IMG/VR virus record: IMGVR_UViG_3300044904_000088
Coordinates: 1 to 64,000 of that record
Length of the DNA stretch: 64,000 nt
Source: a virus
Direction: 5' to 3' (one strand)
Both the position numbers and the translations under genes were made by a program. This document shows, in pieces, positions 40,062-47,221 of this stretch (positions are counted from its first letter, which is position 1; each line of letters starts with the position of its first letter). Under the pieces are notes generated by a model. The model did no database searches. It saw nothing but the letters and a program-made list of their open reading frames with translations, and was not told the DNA's origin.

Positions 40062-41222
40062 TCACGACGCCACCTCCGCCAGCAGCCGCCGGCCCTCTTC
40101 GACCAGCGCGGGTTCGTCGTCGTCGCCGCGGAAGAACGTTTCCAGCGCGTCGCCCGGGCTCATGGCCTCAGACAGCCCGCCAGCCAGTTCCGGGATGACC
40201 ATGGGGCGGCGGCGGATCTCAGCCACCTCGAAGGCGCCGTGGCTTTCTAGGAACCTGCGGACCTCGCCGGCGTCAATCTCGGGGGGCAGGTTGTGAACAC
40301 GGACGATGGCGCCCATGAAACGCATCTGATCGACGGCGGCGTCGATCGCGAAGTCCTCTCCGTCGATCGTCACGAACCGCCGCGTGGGCGTTTCGACAAA
40401 GCGCCAGTCGAACCGACCCGGGCCGACGTCGGCGATGACAAAGCCCTTGATCTCCCGCTCCTCGCCGAAATCCACACGTTCGATCGAACCCGGAATCACG
40501 ACCGGGCAAGCGAGGCCCTCGAGCATCTGGTGCCGATGCAGGTGGCCCGCCACGATCCCCTCGAAGCCGATGGCCGCCAAGCGGCCCGCGTCGACCACGG
40601 TTCCGCGATCCCCGAGGAAGGCCTGTTGCGTCTCGCTCATGTGGGCGCCAGCGAGCGTCTGGTGGAGGACCAGGACGACGCCATCCGCGACATTCAATGG
40701 CGTCGAGGCGGCCCCGGCCAATGCCTGGGCATAGAGCCCGCCCGCGATCGCCACGATCTGGTCGGCGAGTATCCCGAAGACCTCGTCGTCGGGAATGTGC
40801 TCCATGCCCGGCTGGGCGCGGAGCCAGTGGCGGTCAAGGTACGGGATGCAGCAGATCGCAGTCCGGCCGATCCACGCCACGCCCGGGCGCGCGAAGGCGC
40901 GATCCTCGCCGGAAAGCGTGCGGCCCAGGACCGTGACGATGGATTCGCCGGCGATCTCTCCGTCGTGGTTGCCGCGAAGGAGCACGAGTTTGTCGCCTAG
41001 CGCGCCGGCGATCTTGCCGACCAGCCAAGGGGAGGGATGGCGTCGCTCGGTGAAATCCCCAGCGACCACGAGGGCGTCGCAGCCCTGGCGGAGGGCTTCG
41101 GCTGCGCTCCACCGGAGCGTCGCGAGATCGTCGACCAGGCGGGCGTTCAGGCCCGTCTGCGGGTCGATCCGCTGGCCGTAGGCATCGATGTGGAGGTCAG
41201 CGGTGAAGGCGATGCGGCTCAT
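40062..41222 (-). CDS. SbcD/Mre11-like nuclease
   Basis: A 386-residue calcineurin-like phosphoesterase with all metal motifs: DLHID (9-13), GDF (55-57), GNHD (84-87), and GHLHRH plus IPGSIERVDFGEEREIKGF, the SbcD hallmark. The C-terminal part (MRFMGAIVRVHNLP) should contact the SbcC coiled coil. Genes for nuclease and ATPase are adjacent, as in bacterial sbcDC. Confidence 0.92.
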   Translation of the reverse strand: MSRIAFTADLHIDAYGQRIDPQTGLNARLVDDLATLRWSAAEALRQGCDALVVAGDFTERRHPSPWLVGKIAGALGDKLVLLRGNHDGEIAGESIVTVLGRTLSGEDRAFARPGVAWIGRTAICCIPYLDRHWLRAQPGMEHIPDDEVFGILADQIVAIAGGLYAQALAGAASTPLNVADGVVLVLHQTLAGAHMSETQQAFLGDRGTVVDAGRLAAIGFEGIVAGHLHRHQMLEGLACPVVIPGSIERVDFGEEREIKGFVIADVGPGRFDWRFVETPTRRFVTIDGEDFAIDAAVDQMRFMGAIVRVHNLPPEIDAGEVRRFLESHGAFEVAEIRRRPMVIPELAGGLSEAMSPGDALETFFRGDDDEPALVEEGRRLLAEVAS

Positions 41223-41530
41223 GCCTCTGCCTCCGCGCCAGCCAGATCGTCCTCGAGCCCGAGCGGCGTATCGCTTGGCGCGATCCAGTCGGCGACGATG
41301 CTCTGGCCAGCGGCGCGGAGATCGAACTCGGCCTCGTCGACGGCGTGGCAGGTCCCGCGGTAGCGCCCGCCCGCGCAGCCGTCGCAGACCAGGATCCCGG
41401 CGGTGACGAGGCCGTTTAGGACGCGGCGGTCGTCTGGGGCGGCCGGGTGCACGAGGTGGTAGTAGGTGCCCTCCCGAGACAGAATCACGAACGTCCGGCG
41501 GTCGATGTCGTAGAAGACGGGACCGCTCAT
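41219..41530 (-). CDS. Hypothetical 103-residue protein
   Basis: Starts MSGPVFYDIDRRTFVILSRE, coupled on both sides. It contains LVTAGILVCDGCAGGRYRGT with a CxxC pair and ends in an acidic tail. No family recognised. Confidence 0.6.
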   Translation of the reverse strand: MSGPVFYDIDRRTFVILSREGTYYHLVHPAAPDDRRVLNGLVTAGILVCDGCAGGRYRGTCHAVDEAEFDLRAAGQSIVADWIAPSDTPLGLEDDLAGAEAEA

Positions 41531-41700
41531 GCCGCCGCCGGCTTCCGAACCGGGCAGCGCTTCAGGTCGCGCAGCCGCCGGTGGTTATGACCGCAGGGCG
41601 GCTTTGGGCCGCTGCAGGGGAAGCAGATGGAGGCCCTCTCGCGGGAACGCGTCTTGGCGGTAAGCCCGCGGCCGCAGAGGGTGCAGTACTTACCACTCAT
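41527..41700 (-). CDS. 57-residue zinc-ribbon protein
   Basis: Reads MSGKYCTLCGRGLTAKTRSR then ASICFPCSGPKPPCGHNHRR: two CxxC knuckles plus a CGH. Starts by ATGA overlap with the annealing-like gene stop and ends by overlap with the next gene. Conserved layout of a small zinc finger; function unknown. Confidence 0.65.
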   Translation of the reverse strand: MSGKYCTLCGRGLTAKTRSRERASICFPCSGPKPPCGHNHRRLRDLKRCPVRKPAAA

Positions 41701-42800
41701 GCCGCTTGCCCCGCCTTGATTGCCGCGATCTGGGCGAGTTCGATCCAGAGCGAGCGGAACTCCTCGGCCGGCAGGCTCTTGAACACTGCCTCGAGTGCCT
41801 CGGCCTGGGCTGCGCTGAAGGTGAGGCCGCCCTTCGGATGCTTCTCGTCGACGACGGGCTGCAGCGCGAATACCAAGCCCATGACCGTGCGGATGGACTC
41901 ACCGCCGAACGGGCCCAGGATGGCCTTGAGCACCGTCTGCTGCTCTTCGGTTGCGGCTCCGGTCTTGATCGAGCCCGCGGCACCGTCCTGGAGCAGCGCG
42001 AGGAGCCTATGGCGGGGCGGGCCGATCGGCGCGGTGGACGTGCCGCTGATCCAGTCGGGCTCCTCGATGGCCTGGCCCTCGATGACGCCGTCATCGTCGG
42101 CTGCCTCGGGCAACTGGTAGTCCTGGCCCGGACCGACCGCCTTGGCCTGTTCGGGCCCGTAGAGCGCTGGCACGGCTCCGGCCATCGCCTGGAGCATCGC
42201 CTTGCGGACGTCGGGGTGGGCGGTGTTGGGGACGAAGGTGACGACCGCGAAGGGCCTGCGGATCTCCTCGTTCGTATAGCTCGACTTGAGTGAGAGGATC
42301 GCGCGGATGGCGCGGCAGCGGGCCCGGGTGGCCACATGCTCGTAGAAGAAGCCGCGGAACTTCGCGCGCTCCTTGTCGCTGGCCCACGCACGGCGATTGA
42401 GATCGACCTCCTTGGTCCCGGTCGCGGTGATGCGCTGGCCGGTCGGCAGGATCATGGCCACGCCGACGGTGACCCGGATGAGGTCCGGGTTGGTGCCGTC
42501 GTCGACGCGGCGCTCATCGAAGAAGCTGAGGCCGGCGACGCTCGCGAACTTGTTGAGCGCCCGAGCTCCGGGGGCGCGATGGCCATCCGGGACATCGTTG
42601 CTCTTGTAGGTGTCGTCCTCCCAATCGAGGGTCACCACATGGACGACGGGCACCAGCAGATCGGTCGTCATGATCGTCTGCGTGGGCACCAGGCGGTTGA
42701 ATTTGTCCTCGGGGAAGCCATCGAGGCTGAACTTGCTGGCAGGCTTGGCGACCAATGCGCCAGCCAGCGCCGCTGTGGCGAGGCCCTTCTCCTCGGTCAT
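41697..42800 (-). CDS. Possible single-strand annealing protein (RecT/Sak-like)
   Basis: A 367-residue protein starting MTEEKGLATAALAGALVAKP at 42800. The core has GLSFFDERRVDDGTNPDLIR, then VDLNRRAWASDKERAKFRGF and ATRARCRAIRAILSLKSSYT-EEIRRPFAVV, which resembles the central region of phage annealing proteins. The C-terminal third is Gln/Ala-rich and helical. Its place between replication and SbcCD genes fits a recombination role. Assignment is from pattern memory only. Confidence 0.45.
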   Translation of the reverse strand: MTEEKGLATAALAGALVAKPASKFSLDGFPEDKFNRLVPTQTIMTTDLLVPVVHVVTLDWEDDTYKSNDVPDGHRAPGARALNKFASVAGLSFFDERRVDDGTNPDLIRVTVGVAMILPTGQRITATGTKEVDLNRRAWASDKERAKFRGFFYEHVATRARCRAIRAILSLKSSYTNEEIRRPFAVVTFVPNTAHPDVRKAMLQAMAGAVPALYGPEQAKAVGPGQDYQLPEAADDDGVIEGQAIEEPDWISGTSTAPIGPPRHRLLALLQDGAAGSIKTGAATEEQQTVLKAILGPFGGESIRTVMGLVFALQPVVDEKHPKGGLTFSAAQAEALEAVFKSLPAEEFRSLWIELAQIAAIKAGQAA

Positions 42801-43066
42801 TGGGACTGTCCTTTCTGGCCGCGCACCTTCGCTCGGCGCGCGTGTCGTGACGGCTGATTGATGAGGCGCCTGTTCGGCCAGCCGGTCCTGGCGGCGCGAA
42901 GTACCTTCTCGGTGCAGCGGGCGCAGGTCCCAGAGGCTCCGCGGCCGGCCATCGGGCTCTCGCAGATCGAACACTTCAGCGGCTCGGGCTCGGGACGGGC
43001 GACGGGCGGGCGAGGAAGCCCTCGGCGGTCGTCGCCGGCGAGACGGCGGAGGCGGGCAAGACCCAT
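42797..43066 (-). CDS. Small zinc-knuckle basic protein
   Basis: An 89-residue protein starting MGLARLRRLAGDDRRGLPRP. Two CxxC pairs (LKCSICESPMAGRGA, TCARCTEKVL) followed by a basic tail (RHARRAKVRGQKGQ). Likely nucleic-acid binding. TGATG coupling with the upstream gene. Confidence 0.6.
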   Translation of the reverse strand: MGLARLRRLAGDDRRGLPRPPVARPEPEPLKCSICESPMAGRGASGTCARCTEKVLRAARTGWPNRRLINQPSRHARRAKVRGQKGQSQ

Positions 43067-43485
43067 CAGCCGCCCGCCACTGGATCGCGCCACTGATAGC
43101 GGCAGGTTCGGCAATAGCGGTGAAGATGCTCGCCTGTCTGGCCCTCGGCGATCTGATCGCCCCATGAGCATTGAGGCTGCCCACTGCCACTCTCGAACAG
43201 GCCCGCGTGCCAGGTTGTATGGATATCCGCGCCTAGACACTTGGCGCACGAGAGAGCCGAACCCGTCGGCGGCGCGGCGGGCAGTGAAGGCGTCGTGAAC
43301 CCGCCCCAGACGTCATGGAAGGGACAACTGCCGGAGGTGCCCACGGGGGGGCAGTTGCACCGGAACTCAACCGCAGGAGGCACCCAGCGAATCTCTCGCG
43401 ACCTCGTGCTCTCTGCGATCTCAGCCAGCGAGCCCTCGATTCGGCGCAACAGGCTCATGAGGTTCAGGAAGTCGGCGTCAGTCAT
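43066..43485 (-). CDS. Cys/His-rich hypothetical protein
   Basis: A 139-residue protein; I prefer MTDADFLNLMSLLRRIEGSL at 43485 because it overlaps the previous stop as TGATG. An N-terminal coiled helix is followed by three Cys/His clusters (FRCNCPPVGTSGSCPFH, SCAKCLGADIHTTWH, HRYCRTCRYQW). No family recognised. Confidence 0.6.
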   Translation of the reverse strand: MTDADFLNLMSLLRRIEGSLAEIAESTRSREIRWVPPAVEFRCNCPPVGTSGSCPFHDVWGGFTTPSLPAAPPTGSALSCAKCLGADIHTTWHAGLFESGSGQPQCSWGDQIAEGQTGEHLHRYCRTCRYQWRDPVAGG

Positions 43486-43719
43486 CAGCGGTTCCATTCC
43501 CGAAGAGCCTCAAGCACCTGCTCGCGGTCGAGATAGTCGCCATCGCGGTCGTTTCTCATCTGGACGTCGGTGCCGGTCTCGGTCAGTTCCGCGTCGTAGC
43601 GGTCGAGCGCTCGCACCGCGTCCTCGATATCCGCGCGGACCGACTCCTCGATCCCCTCGACGGCTGGCCGGATGCTGTCGACCAGGCGCTATCCCCTCGG
43701 TGGTCTTGATCTTGTTCAT
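43485..43719 (-). pseudogene. Small acidic protein gene with apparent +1 frameshift
   Basis: A strong site (AAGGAGA, six bases) precedes ATG 43719, and translation begins MNKIKTTEGIA. A different frame from about 43685 to 43485 encodes a clearly coding acidic helix, VDSIRPAVEGIEESVRADIE then LDREQVLEALREWNR, and ends in a TGATG overlap with the next gene. The two frames join by skipping one base near 43,686-43,690. The frame with the good start otherwise reads only Arg-rich sequence. Sequence error, mutation, or recoding. Confidence 0.5.
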
Positions 43720-43907
43720 GCCTGTCTCCTTGCCATCTCCCCGAGCGCCCGCATCCAGCGGTTCGGGCTGCTCGCCAGCGCCTCTGCAGCGATCCTGTCG
43801 AGCACCTTCTGCTCGCGGCGATCGGCCTCGCGGTTGACGCGCTGCCGGATGGCGAACCCGCGTCCGCGGCGGATCTGGTGCTTTGATCTCATGTGGCGGG
43901 ATCTCAT
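43716..43907 (-). CDS. Basic 63-residue protein
   Basis: Starts MRSRHMRSKHQIRRGRGFAI, ATGA-coupled on both sides. A basic N-terminus leads into an amphipathic helix (VLDRIAAEALASSPNRWMRA). Possibly DNA-binding; unknown family. Confidence 0.55.
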   Translation of the reverse strand: MRSRHMRSKHQIRRGRGFAIRQRVNREADRREQKVLDRIAAEALASSPNRWMRALGEMARRQA

Positions 43908-45133
43908 CCGAGCGCCTTCCACGCCGTAAGAAGATCGCCCACGAACGCCTTGACGGCGACCTTGCGGGCGATGCCTTCGATCTGGATGGGACGCAGGGAG
44001 CCAGGGGGGGCCTCGATCTCACGGTCGGGCTCGGCTCCCTGCGTCTCGATTGCGATGGGCCGGAGGCCAGGCGCTTTCCCGATCCCACGGCGCAACTCGG
44101 CATCCGGCCCCTCCGGAAGCGCTGAACCATCCCAGGCGGCGGCCTCAATGGCAGCAACGGCTCCGCGCTCCCGCTGTAGCCGCTCTTTGGCCGCGTCATA
44201 GATCTCTCGGTAGACGGGCACCCGATGGCGCACGATCTGTTCGGCGATGCCCCCGGGCTGCAGGCAGATGGTCCGGCCGATGGGGTTCCAATCGGCTTTC
44301 TGGAGCTTGGCCTTGCGCGGACTCTTGCCGTTGACGACGTGCAGGCCGAGGTAGTGCCAGAGCGAGCGCGTGCCTGTCCCGCGCCGCGGTTCGAGCATCG
44401 TGCCAGCGCAAGCGGCCACCGCGCCATCGGCGTCGGGCTTGGACCGTCGGGGGCAGGGATCGCCGACGGCGAAGCGCGCCGGCGCGATGTGGCCCTCGGT
44501 GCAGGGCTGGCCGGGGAAACGGTGCGGATCGCCGATGAGAGCCACCAGGCGGGCCACGTGAACGCCGCCGAGGCCGGGGAACTGCGAGAGCCAGGGCCAG
44601 ATCGGCTGGCGGCGCAGTTCGCGCTTCACCTGCTCGGCGAGGCTGGTCCCGACTTTCAGGAGCGACTCAGAGAGCGTCGTCAGGCCGCGCTGCTCGGCGG
44701 CGAGACGGGCCTGCTGAATGTCGCGCCAGGACCAGGAAAGAGAGGCGAGGAGGGAGCCAGACCGTGCGTCGATCTCAGTTTCGTCTACGGCTTCCTCCTC
44801 GTCTTCTGGGAAGGAGGCAGGCAAGCCACTGGTTGAATCGCCCACATAGTCTTCCTCGGCCTGCCCGCCTCCGTTTGGTGGGGTGGAGATGGGCAGGCCT
44901 TGGGCGACGTCGATCTCACGGACTACGTCGGCCTGCCCGTCTCCGTTGGTGCCCGGACCATGGTCGGGATCGCTCTCAGTTCGAAGCTCGGTCCGGGCTC
45001 CATCTGTTGCGGGAGGAAAGTGGACGAGCAGGCCAAGAAGTGCATCGATCTCACCAGGGACTTCGGCCTGCTCGTCTACCTCGGCTCGGCCATGACCAGC
45101 GTTGTTGTCGATCTCAGGCAGTCGTTCGGTCAT
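43904..45133 (-). CDS. IS110-like HhH-domain protein with acidic repeated N-terminus
   Basis: A 409-residue protein. The C-terminal two thirds resemble the C-terminal half of IS110 transposases: FPGLGGVHVARLVALIGDPH (HhH), RSLWHYLGLHVVNGK, then RHRVPVYREIYDAAKERLQR. The N-terminal RuvC-like nuclease domain of IS110 is absent; instead there is a 130-residue acidic region with three degenerate repeats (QAEVPGEIDALLGL, QADVVREIDVAQGLP, EETEIDARSG-like). It is coupled within the operon, so it looks like a phage gene rather than a mobile element. Confidence 0.55.
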   Translation of the reverse strand: MTERLPEIDNNAGHGRAEVDEQAEVPGEIDALLGLLVHFPPATDGARTELRTESDPDHGPGTNGDGQADVVREIDVAQGLPISTPPNGGGQAEEDYVGDSTSGLPASFPEDEEEAVDETEIDARSGSLLASLSWSWRDIQQARLAAEQRGLTTLSESLLKVGTSLAEQVKRELRRQPIWPWLSQFPGLGGVHVARLVALIGDPHRFPGQPCTEGHIAPARFAVGDPCPRRSKPDADGAVAACAGTMLEPRRGTGTRSLWHYLGLHVVNGKSPRKAKLQKADWNPIGRTICLQPGGIAEQIVRHRVPVYREIYDAAKERLQRERGAVAAIEAAAWDGSALPEGPDAELRRGIGKAPGLRPIAIETQGAEPDREIEAPPGSLRPIQIEGIARKVAVKAFVGDLLTAWKALG

Positions 45134-45693
45134 GACCAGGCCGCCTTCGCAATCACCTTGAGACTGTCGCGGGCCGGTGCTGCGAGTTCGGCCACGGTCG
45201 CCTTGCCGTCGCGCACCAGGAGCTCGATCGCCCGCTCGGCGACATTCTTCTGCTTGAGGGCGGTGGCCGCACGAGAGCCGCGGTCGGCGGCGATGAACTG
45301 CCAGTCGGCGAGAGTGAAATGCAGCAGCGAGCGGCGAATGCCGTCGGCGCCGACCAGAGTCAGCGTGAGGGGATCGCCGAGCACTCGCGACGGTGCGACG
45401 GCCGCCTGGCGGGCGGACCGCTCGCGGTCGGGATCGGCCGCGGCTTGCTCATGCCGAAGTTCGTCGAGAATCGCCTGAATGCCCGACGCCAGGCCGACGC
45501 GGATGAGTTCGGTCGTCGCCTGCTTGTTCGGTTGCATCCGATCGAGGATGGCAACAGCCGCGCGCTCGGCGGTCAGTTGCTCAGCCTCTGCCAGCTTTCC
45601 CCCTGCGAGTTCGAGCTCAGTACGGCCGACGAGGGGCAGAGGCTTGGCGAGGATGGCCTTTGCGGTCATCGGTCGGGCAGCGGCGATGGTCAT
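45130..45693 (-). CDS. Hypothetical 187-residue protein
   Basis: Starts MTIAAARPMTAKAILAKPLP (or at the second Met). It contains ERAAVAILDRMQPNKQATTE then ELRHEQAAADPDRERSARQA helices and a strand-rich centre (LTLVGADGIRRSLLHFTLAD). I do not recognise it. It follows a 65-base leader that contains a strong stem-loop, so it may be the first gene of the main early operon or attenuated. Confidence 0.55.
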   Translation of the reverse strand: MTIAAARPMTAKAILAKPLPLVGRTELELAGGKLAEAEQLTAERAAVAILDRMQPNKQATTELIRVGLASGIQAILDELRHEQAAADPDRERSARQAAVAPSRVLGDPLTLTLVGADGIRRSLLHFTLADWQFIAADRGSRAATALKQKNVAERAIELLVRDGKATVAELAAPARDSLKVIAKAAWS

Positions 45694-45716
45694 GAGGTGA
45701 CGGGCCTTTCGATTGA

Positions 45717-45753
45717 GGCCGGGGGGCGTAACACCCGGAGACGCCCCCCGGCC
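45717..45753 (-). terminator. Strong 13-bp stem-loop upstream of 45,693 gene
   Basis: GGCCGGGGGGCGT (45,717-45,729) pairs perfectly with ACGCCCCCCGGCC (45,741-45,753) around an 11-base loop. It is the most stable inverted repeat seen in the window outside genes. No U tract follows on either strand, so it may be an attenuator or RNA processing site between the XRE cluster and the main early operon. Confidence 0.55.
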
Positions 45754-45758
45754 GCTGG

Positions 45759-46019
45759 CTAGCTAGGGCCGGGCGGCAACATCGCCGAAGCGCTCGGCCC
45801 TACTGAGCCGACCGGGGGGGGGCGCGATCGGCTCAGTGCGGACGAGGTTCGGAGTGGCGAGGGATAGTGGGGTGAGCGAGGCGGGATGGCGTGCTGGAGG
45901 TAGCCCGGGAAGCGCCCGGAGGCGACCAGCGGGATGCCGCATGGCGCACCAGCCCGCCCATGGCGGCAGAGCGGCCCTGCGTGGCCCACGCTGGCGGTCC
46001 GTGGCTCGTGGGCGGTCAT
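45759..46019 (-). CDS. Possible 86-residue protein
   Basis: The ATG at 46019 overlaps the upstream stop (ATGA). The first half has good coding character (LCRHGRAGAPCGIPLVASGR then FPGYLQHAIPP), the second half is Ser/Pro-rich and runs through a 9-bp inverted repeat at 45,803-45,836. Real gene with low confidence; otherwise this is a 320-bp regulatory gap. Confidence 0.4.
   Translation of the reverse strand: MTAHEPRTASVGHAGPLCRHGRAGAPCGIPLVASGRFPGYLQHAIPPRSPHYPSPLRTSSALSRSRPPPVGSVGPSASAMLPPGPS
45803..45836. promoter_or_regulatory. Second inverted repeat of the early-region gap
   Basis: CTGAGCCGA (45,803-45,811) and TCGGCTCAG (45,828-45,836) form a 9-bp stem around a G-rich 16-base loop. Together with the stem at 45,717 it makes a doubly structured leader upstream of the 45,693 gene. 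Could be an operator dyad or an RNA structure. Confidence 0.4.
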
Positions 46020-46219
46020 CGCGTGATCTCCGGGTCGAACATCTCGTTGGAATGGGCCTGACGCAGCAAGTTCAGGAGCCAGCGGAAGCCCGCCGCCCGC
46101 TCCTGCATGCCAGCCCGCCGACAGGCGTCCTCGCAGGCACGGAAGTGGACGACCTGCCGGGCGATCTGCAGGAGCACGGCCTTGCGGGCGGCCTCGTCGA
46201 GGGCGGTCAGGTCGTTCAT
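46016..46219 (-). CDS. Hypothetical 67-residue helical protein
   Basis: Starts MNDLTALDEAARKAVLLQIA at 46219 by ATGA overlap; helical throughout (VVHFRACEDACRRAGMQERA). No family recognised. Confidence 0.6.
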   Translation of the reverse strand: MNDLTALDEAARKAVLLQIARQVVHFRACEDACRRAGMQERAAGFRWLLNLLRQAHSNEMFDPEITR

Positions 46220-46356
46220 GGCGCCGGCACCAGGAGGTACACCAACGCCACGCCCGCCGCGAGGAACGCGAGGAAGACGGCGCACTCGGCGGCGCTCACG
46301 ACTAAGACGCGCCACCACGGCGGCGTACGGCGTTCGTGCGCCTGCCAGCGGGTCAT
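46216..46356 (-). CDS. 46-residue single-pass membrane protein
   Basis: Reads MTRWQAHERRTPPWWRVLVV then SAAECAVFLAFLAAGVALVY and a short end. One membrane helix after a basic, Trp-rich N-terminus. ATGA overlaps on both sides. Confidence 0.6.
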   Translation of the reverse strand: MTRWQAHERRTPPWWRVLVVSAAECAVFLAFLAAGVALVYLLVPAP

Positions 46357-46550
46357 GCCGGCCGCTCGCAGTACCGCGTCGTCAGGTGCGTCGCGTCGGC
46401 GAAGGGGCGGCCGCAGTACGGGCAGGTGGCGAGCTGGCGGGCCAGGTGGGCCGCCTCGCGCGCGTCGATCAGGGTGAGGACGGCCGGAGACGAGGATGCT
46501 CGGCCCGCCTCCGGCCGCGTGGAGCCGCTCATCTTCGGCTCCGTAGTCAT
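46353..46550 (-). CDS. Small zinc-knuckle protein
   Basis: A 65-residue protein, MTTEPKMSGSTRPEAGRASS at the start; a helix LTLIDAREAAHLARQL then ATCPYCGRPFADATH and RYC, one C2HC-like knuckle. ATGA-coupled. Unknown function. Confidence 0.6.
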   Translation of the reverse strand: MTTEPKMSGSTRPEAGRASSSPAVLTLIDAREAAHLARQLATCPYCGRPFADATHLTTRYCERPA

Positions 46551-46657
46551 GGCCGCACCAGCGGGGCTAGCTGCGCTGCGGCAAAAGCGGCGATCGCCAG
46601 GGCGAAGACCAGCATGCCGACGAGGGTGACGGCGAGGCGAAGGTCGTAGGGAGTCAC
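46547..46657 (-). CDS. 36-residue membrane peptide
   Basis: GTG start (46657) overlapping the XRE stop as GTGA; reads TPYDLRLAVTLVGMLVFALA then IAAFAAAQLAP. One membrane helix. Supported by overlaps at both ends. Confidence 0.55.
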   Translation of the reverse strand: MTPYDLRLAVTLVGMLVFALAIAAFAAAQLAPLVRP

Positions 46658-46857
46658 GCCGTGGCCTCCGGGCTCGGCGTGGCGCCGATCAGGACAGCAC
46701 GCAGCTTGTTGGCCTCCGCCTCTGTGGGCGGCACGCCGCGTTCAATAATCGACAGCCGCCCCGGGTTGATGCCTGTGCGCCGGGAGACCTCTCGGAGAGA
46801 GAGGCTCAGGGTCTCGCGCCAGGAGCGCCATGGGGTAGAAGCTTGCGTGGTTGCCAT
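46654..46857 (-). CDS. XRE-family HTH repressor-like protein
   Basis: A 67-residue HTH protein: WRETLSLSLREVSRRTGINP then GRLSIIERGVPPTEAEANKL. It is the first gene of the leftward operon, and its own promoter overlaps a weak dyad, so autoregulation is likely. It is little more than the DNA-binding domain (no dimerisation or peptidase part). With no integrase visible, it may control copy number, immunity or early gene expression. Its first codons are repeated at the left edge of the window. Confidence 0.8.
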   Translation of the reverse strand: MATTQASTPWRSWRETLSLSLREVSRRTGINPGRLSIIERGVPPTEAEANKLRAVLIGATPSPEATA

Positions 46858-46934
46858 GCGCGGCAGCCTAGCACGTTATACGGCGTTGTCAAGCCCCTCG
46901 GAGACCTGCCGCTGCTCGCCGTGCCGCTCCTGGC
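46808..46934. repeat. 127-bp perfect direct repeat, right copy
   Basis: Identical to 1-127; covers the XRE start and promoter and ends at the first mismatch (46,935). The structural genes on its right repeat the order of those at 0.2-17 kb. This is the junction between unit 1 and unit 2. Confidence 0.95.
46865..46892 (-). promoter_or_regulatory. Sigma70-like leaderless promoter of XRE gene
   Basis: TTGACA (46,887-46,892) and TAGGCT (46,865-46,870), 16-base spacing, seven bases before the ATG at 46,857-46,855. The -35 is a perfect consensus. The predicted transcript begins at the start codon. It drives the leftward early operon. Confidence 0.7.
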
Positions 46935-46963
46935 ATGGGCCGGCTCAGCGCCCCGCGGGAATA

Positions 46964-47221
46964 TCACCCGTGACTGGCTAGCCCGTAGACCGGCTCGATC
47001 CTGACGACGATCGGCGTGGGGTTCGTCTGCGGGATGCCGGGGTTGTCCTGCACGATGCACTGCAAGAGATACTGCGTCACCCGCGCCTTTCCGGTCGGGT
47101 TCTGCAACAGCGCCTCCACGACAAACTGAGTCACGCCCGCCCCGGTCGGAGTCGCGGGATTACGGGCCGGGGTCGGCGCTATGACCTCGACGACGAACTG
47201 GCTGACTCGCGCCTTTGCCAT
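46964..47221 (-). CDS. Three-repeat tail-associated protein, unit 2 only
   Basis: An 85-residue protein made of three similar modules: ARVSQFVVEVIAPT, AGVTQFVVEALLQN and ARVTQYLLQCIVQD, separated by Pro/Gly/Thr linkers. Similar one-module-per-strand proteins lie near tail fibres of other actinophages. It overlaps the next gene start as ATGA and is the last gene of the unit 2 late operon, replacing the LamG gene of unit 1. Confidence 0.65.
   Translation of the reverse strand: MAKARVSQFVVEVIAPTPARNPATPTGAGVTQFVVEALLQNPTGKARVTQYLLQCIVQDNPGIPQTNPTPIVVRIEPVYGLASHG

Noticed and set aside
43904-45133. A complete IS110 insertion sequence
   Set aside because: No RuvC-like N-terminal domain, no element ends or target duplication, and the gene is translationally coupled to both neighbours.
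1-46807. Gene transfer agent or defective prophage
   Set aside because: Terminases, portal, capsid, tail, lysis and early genes are all present and mostly intact, which fits a complete phage better.
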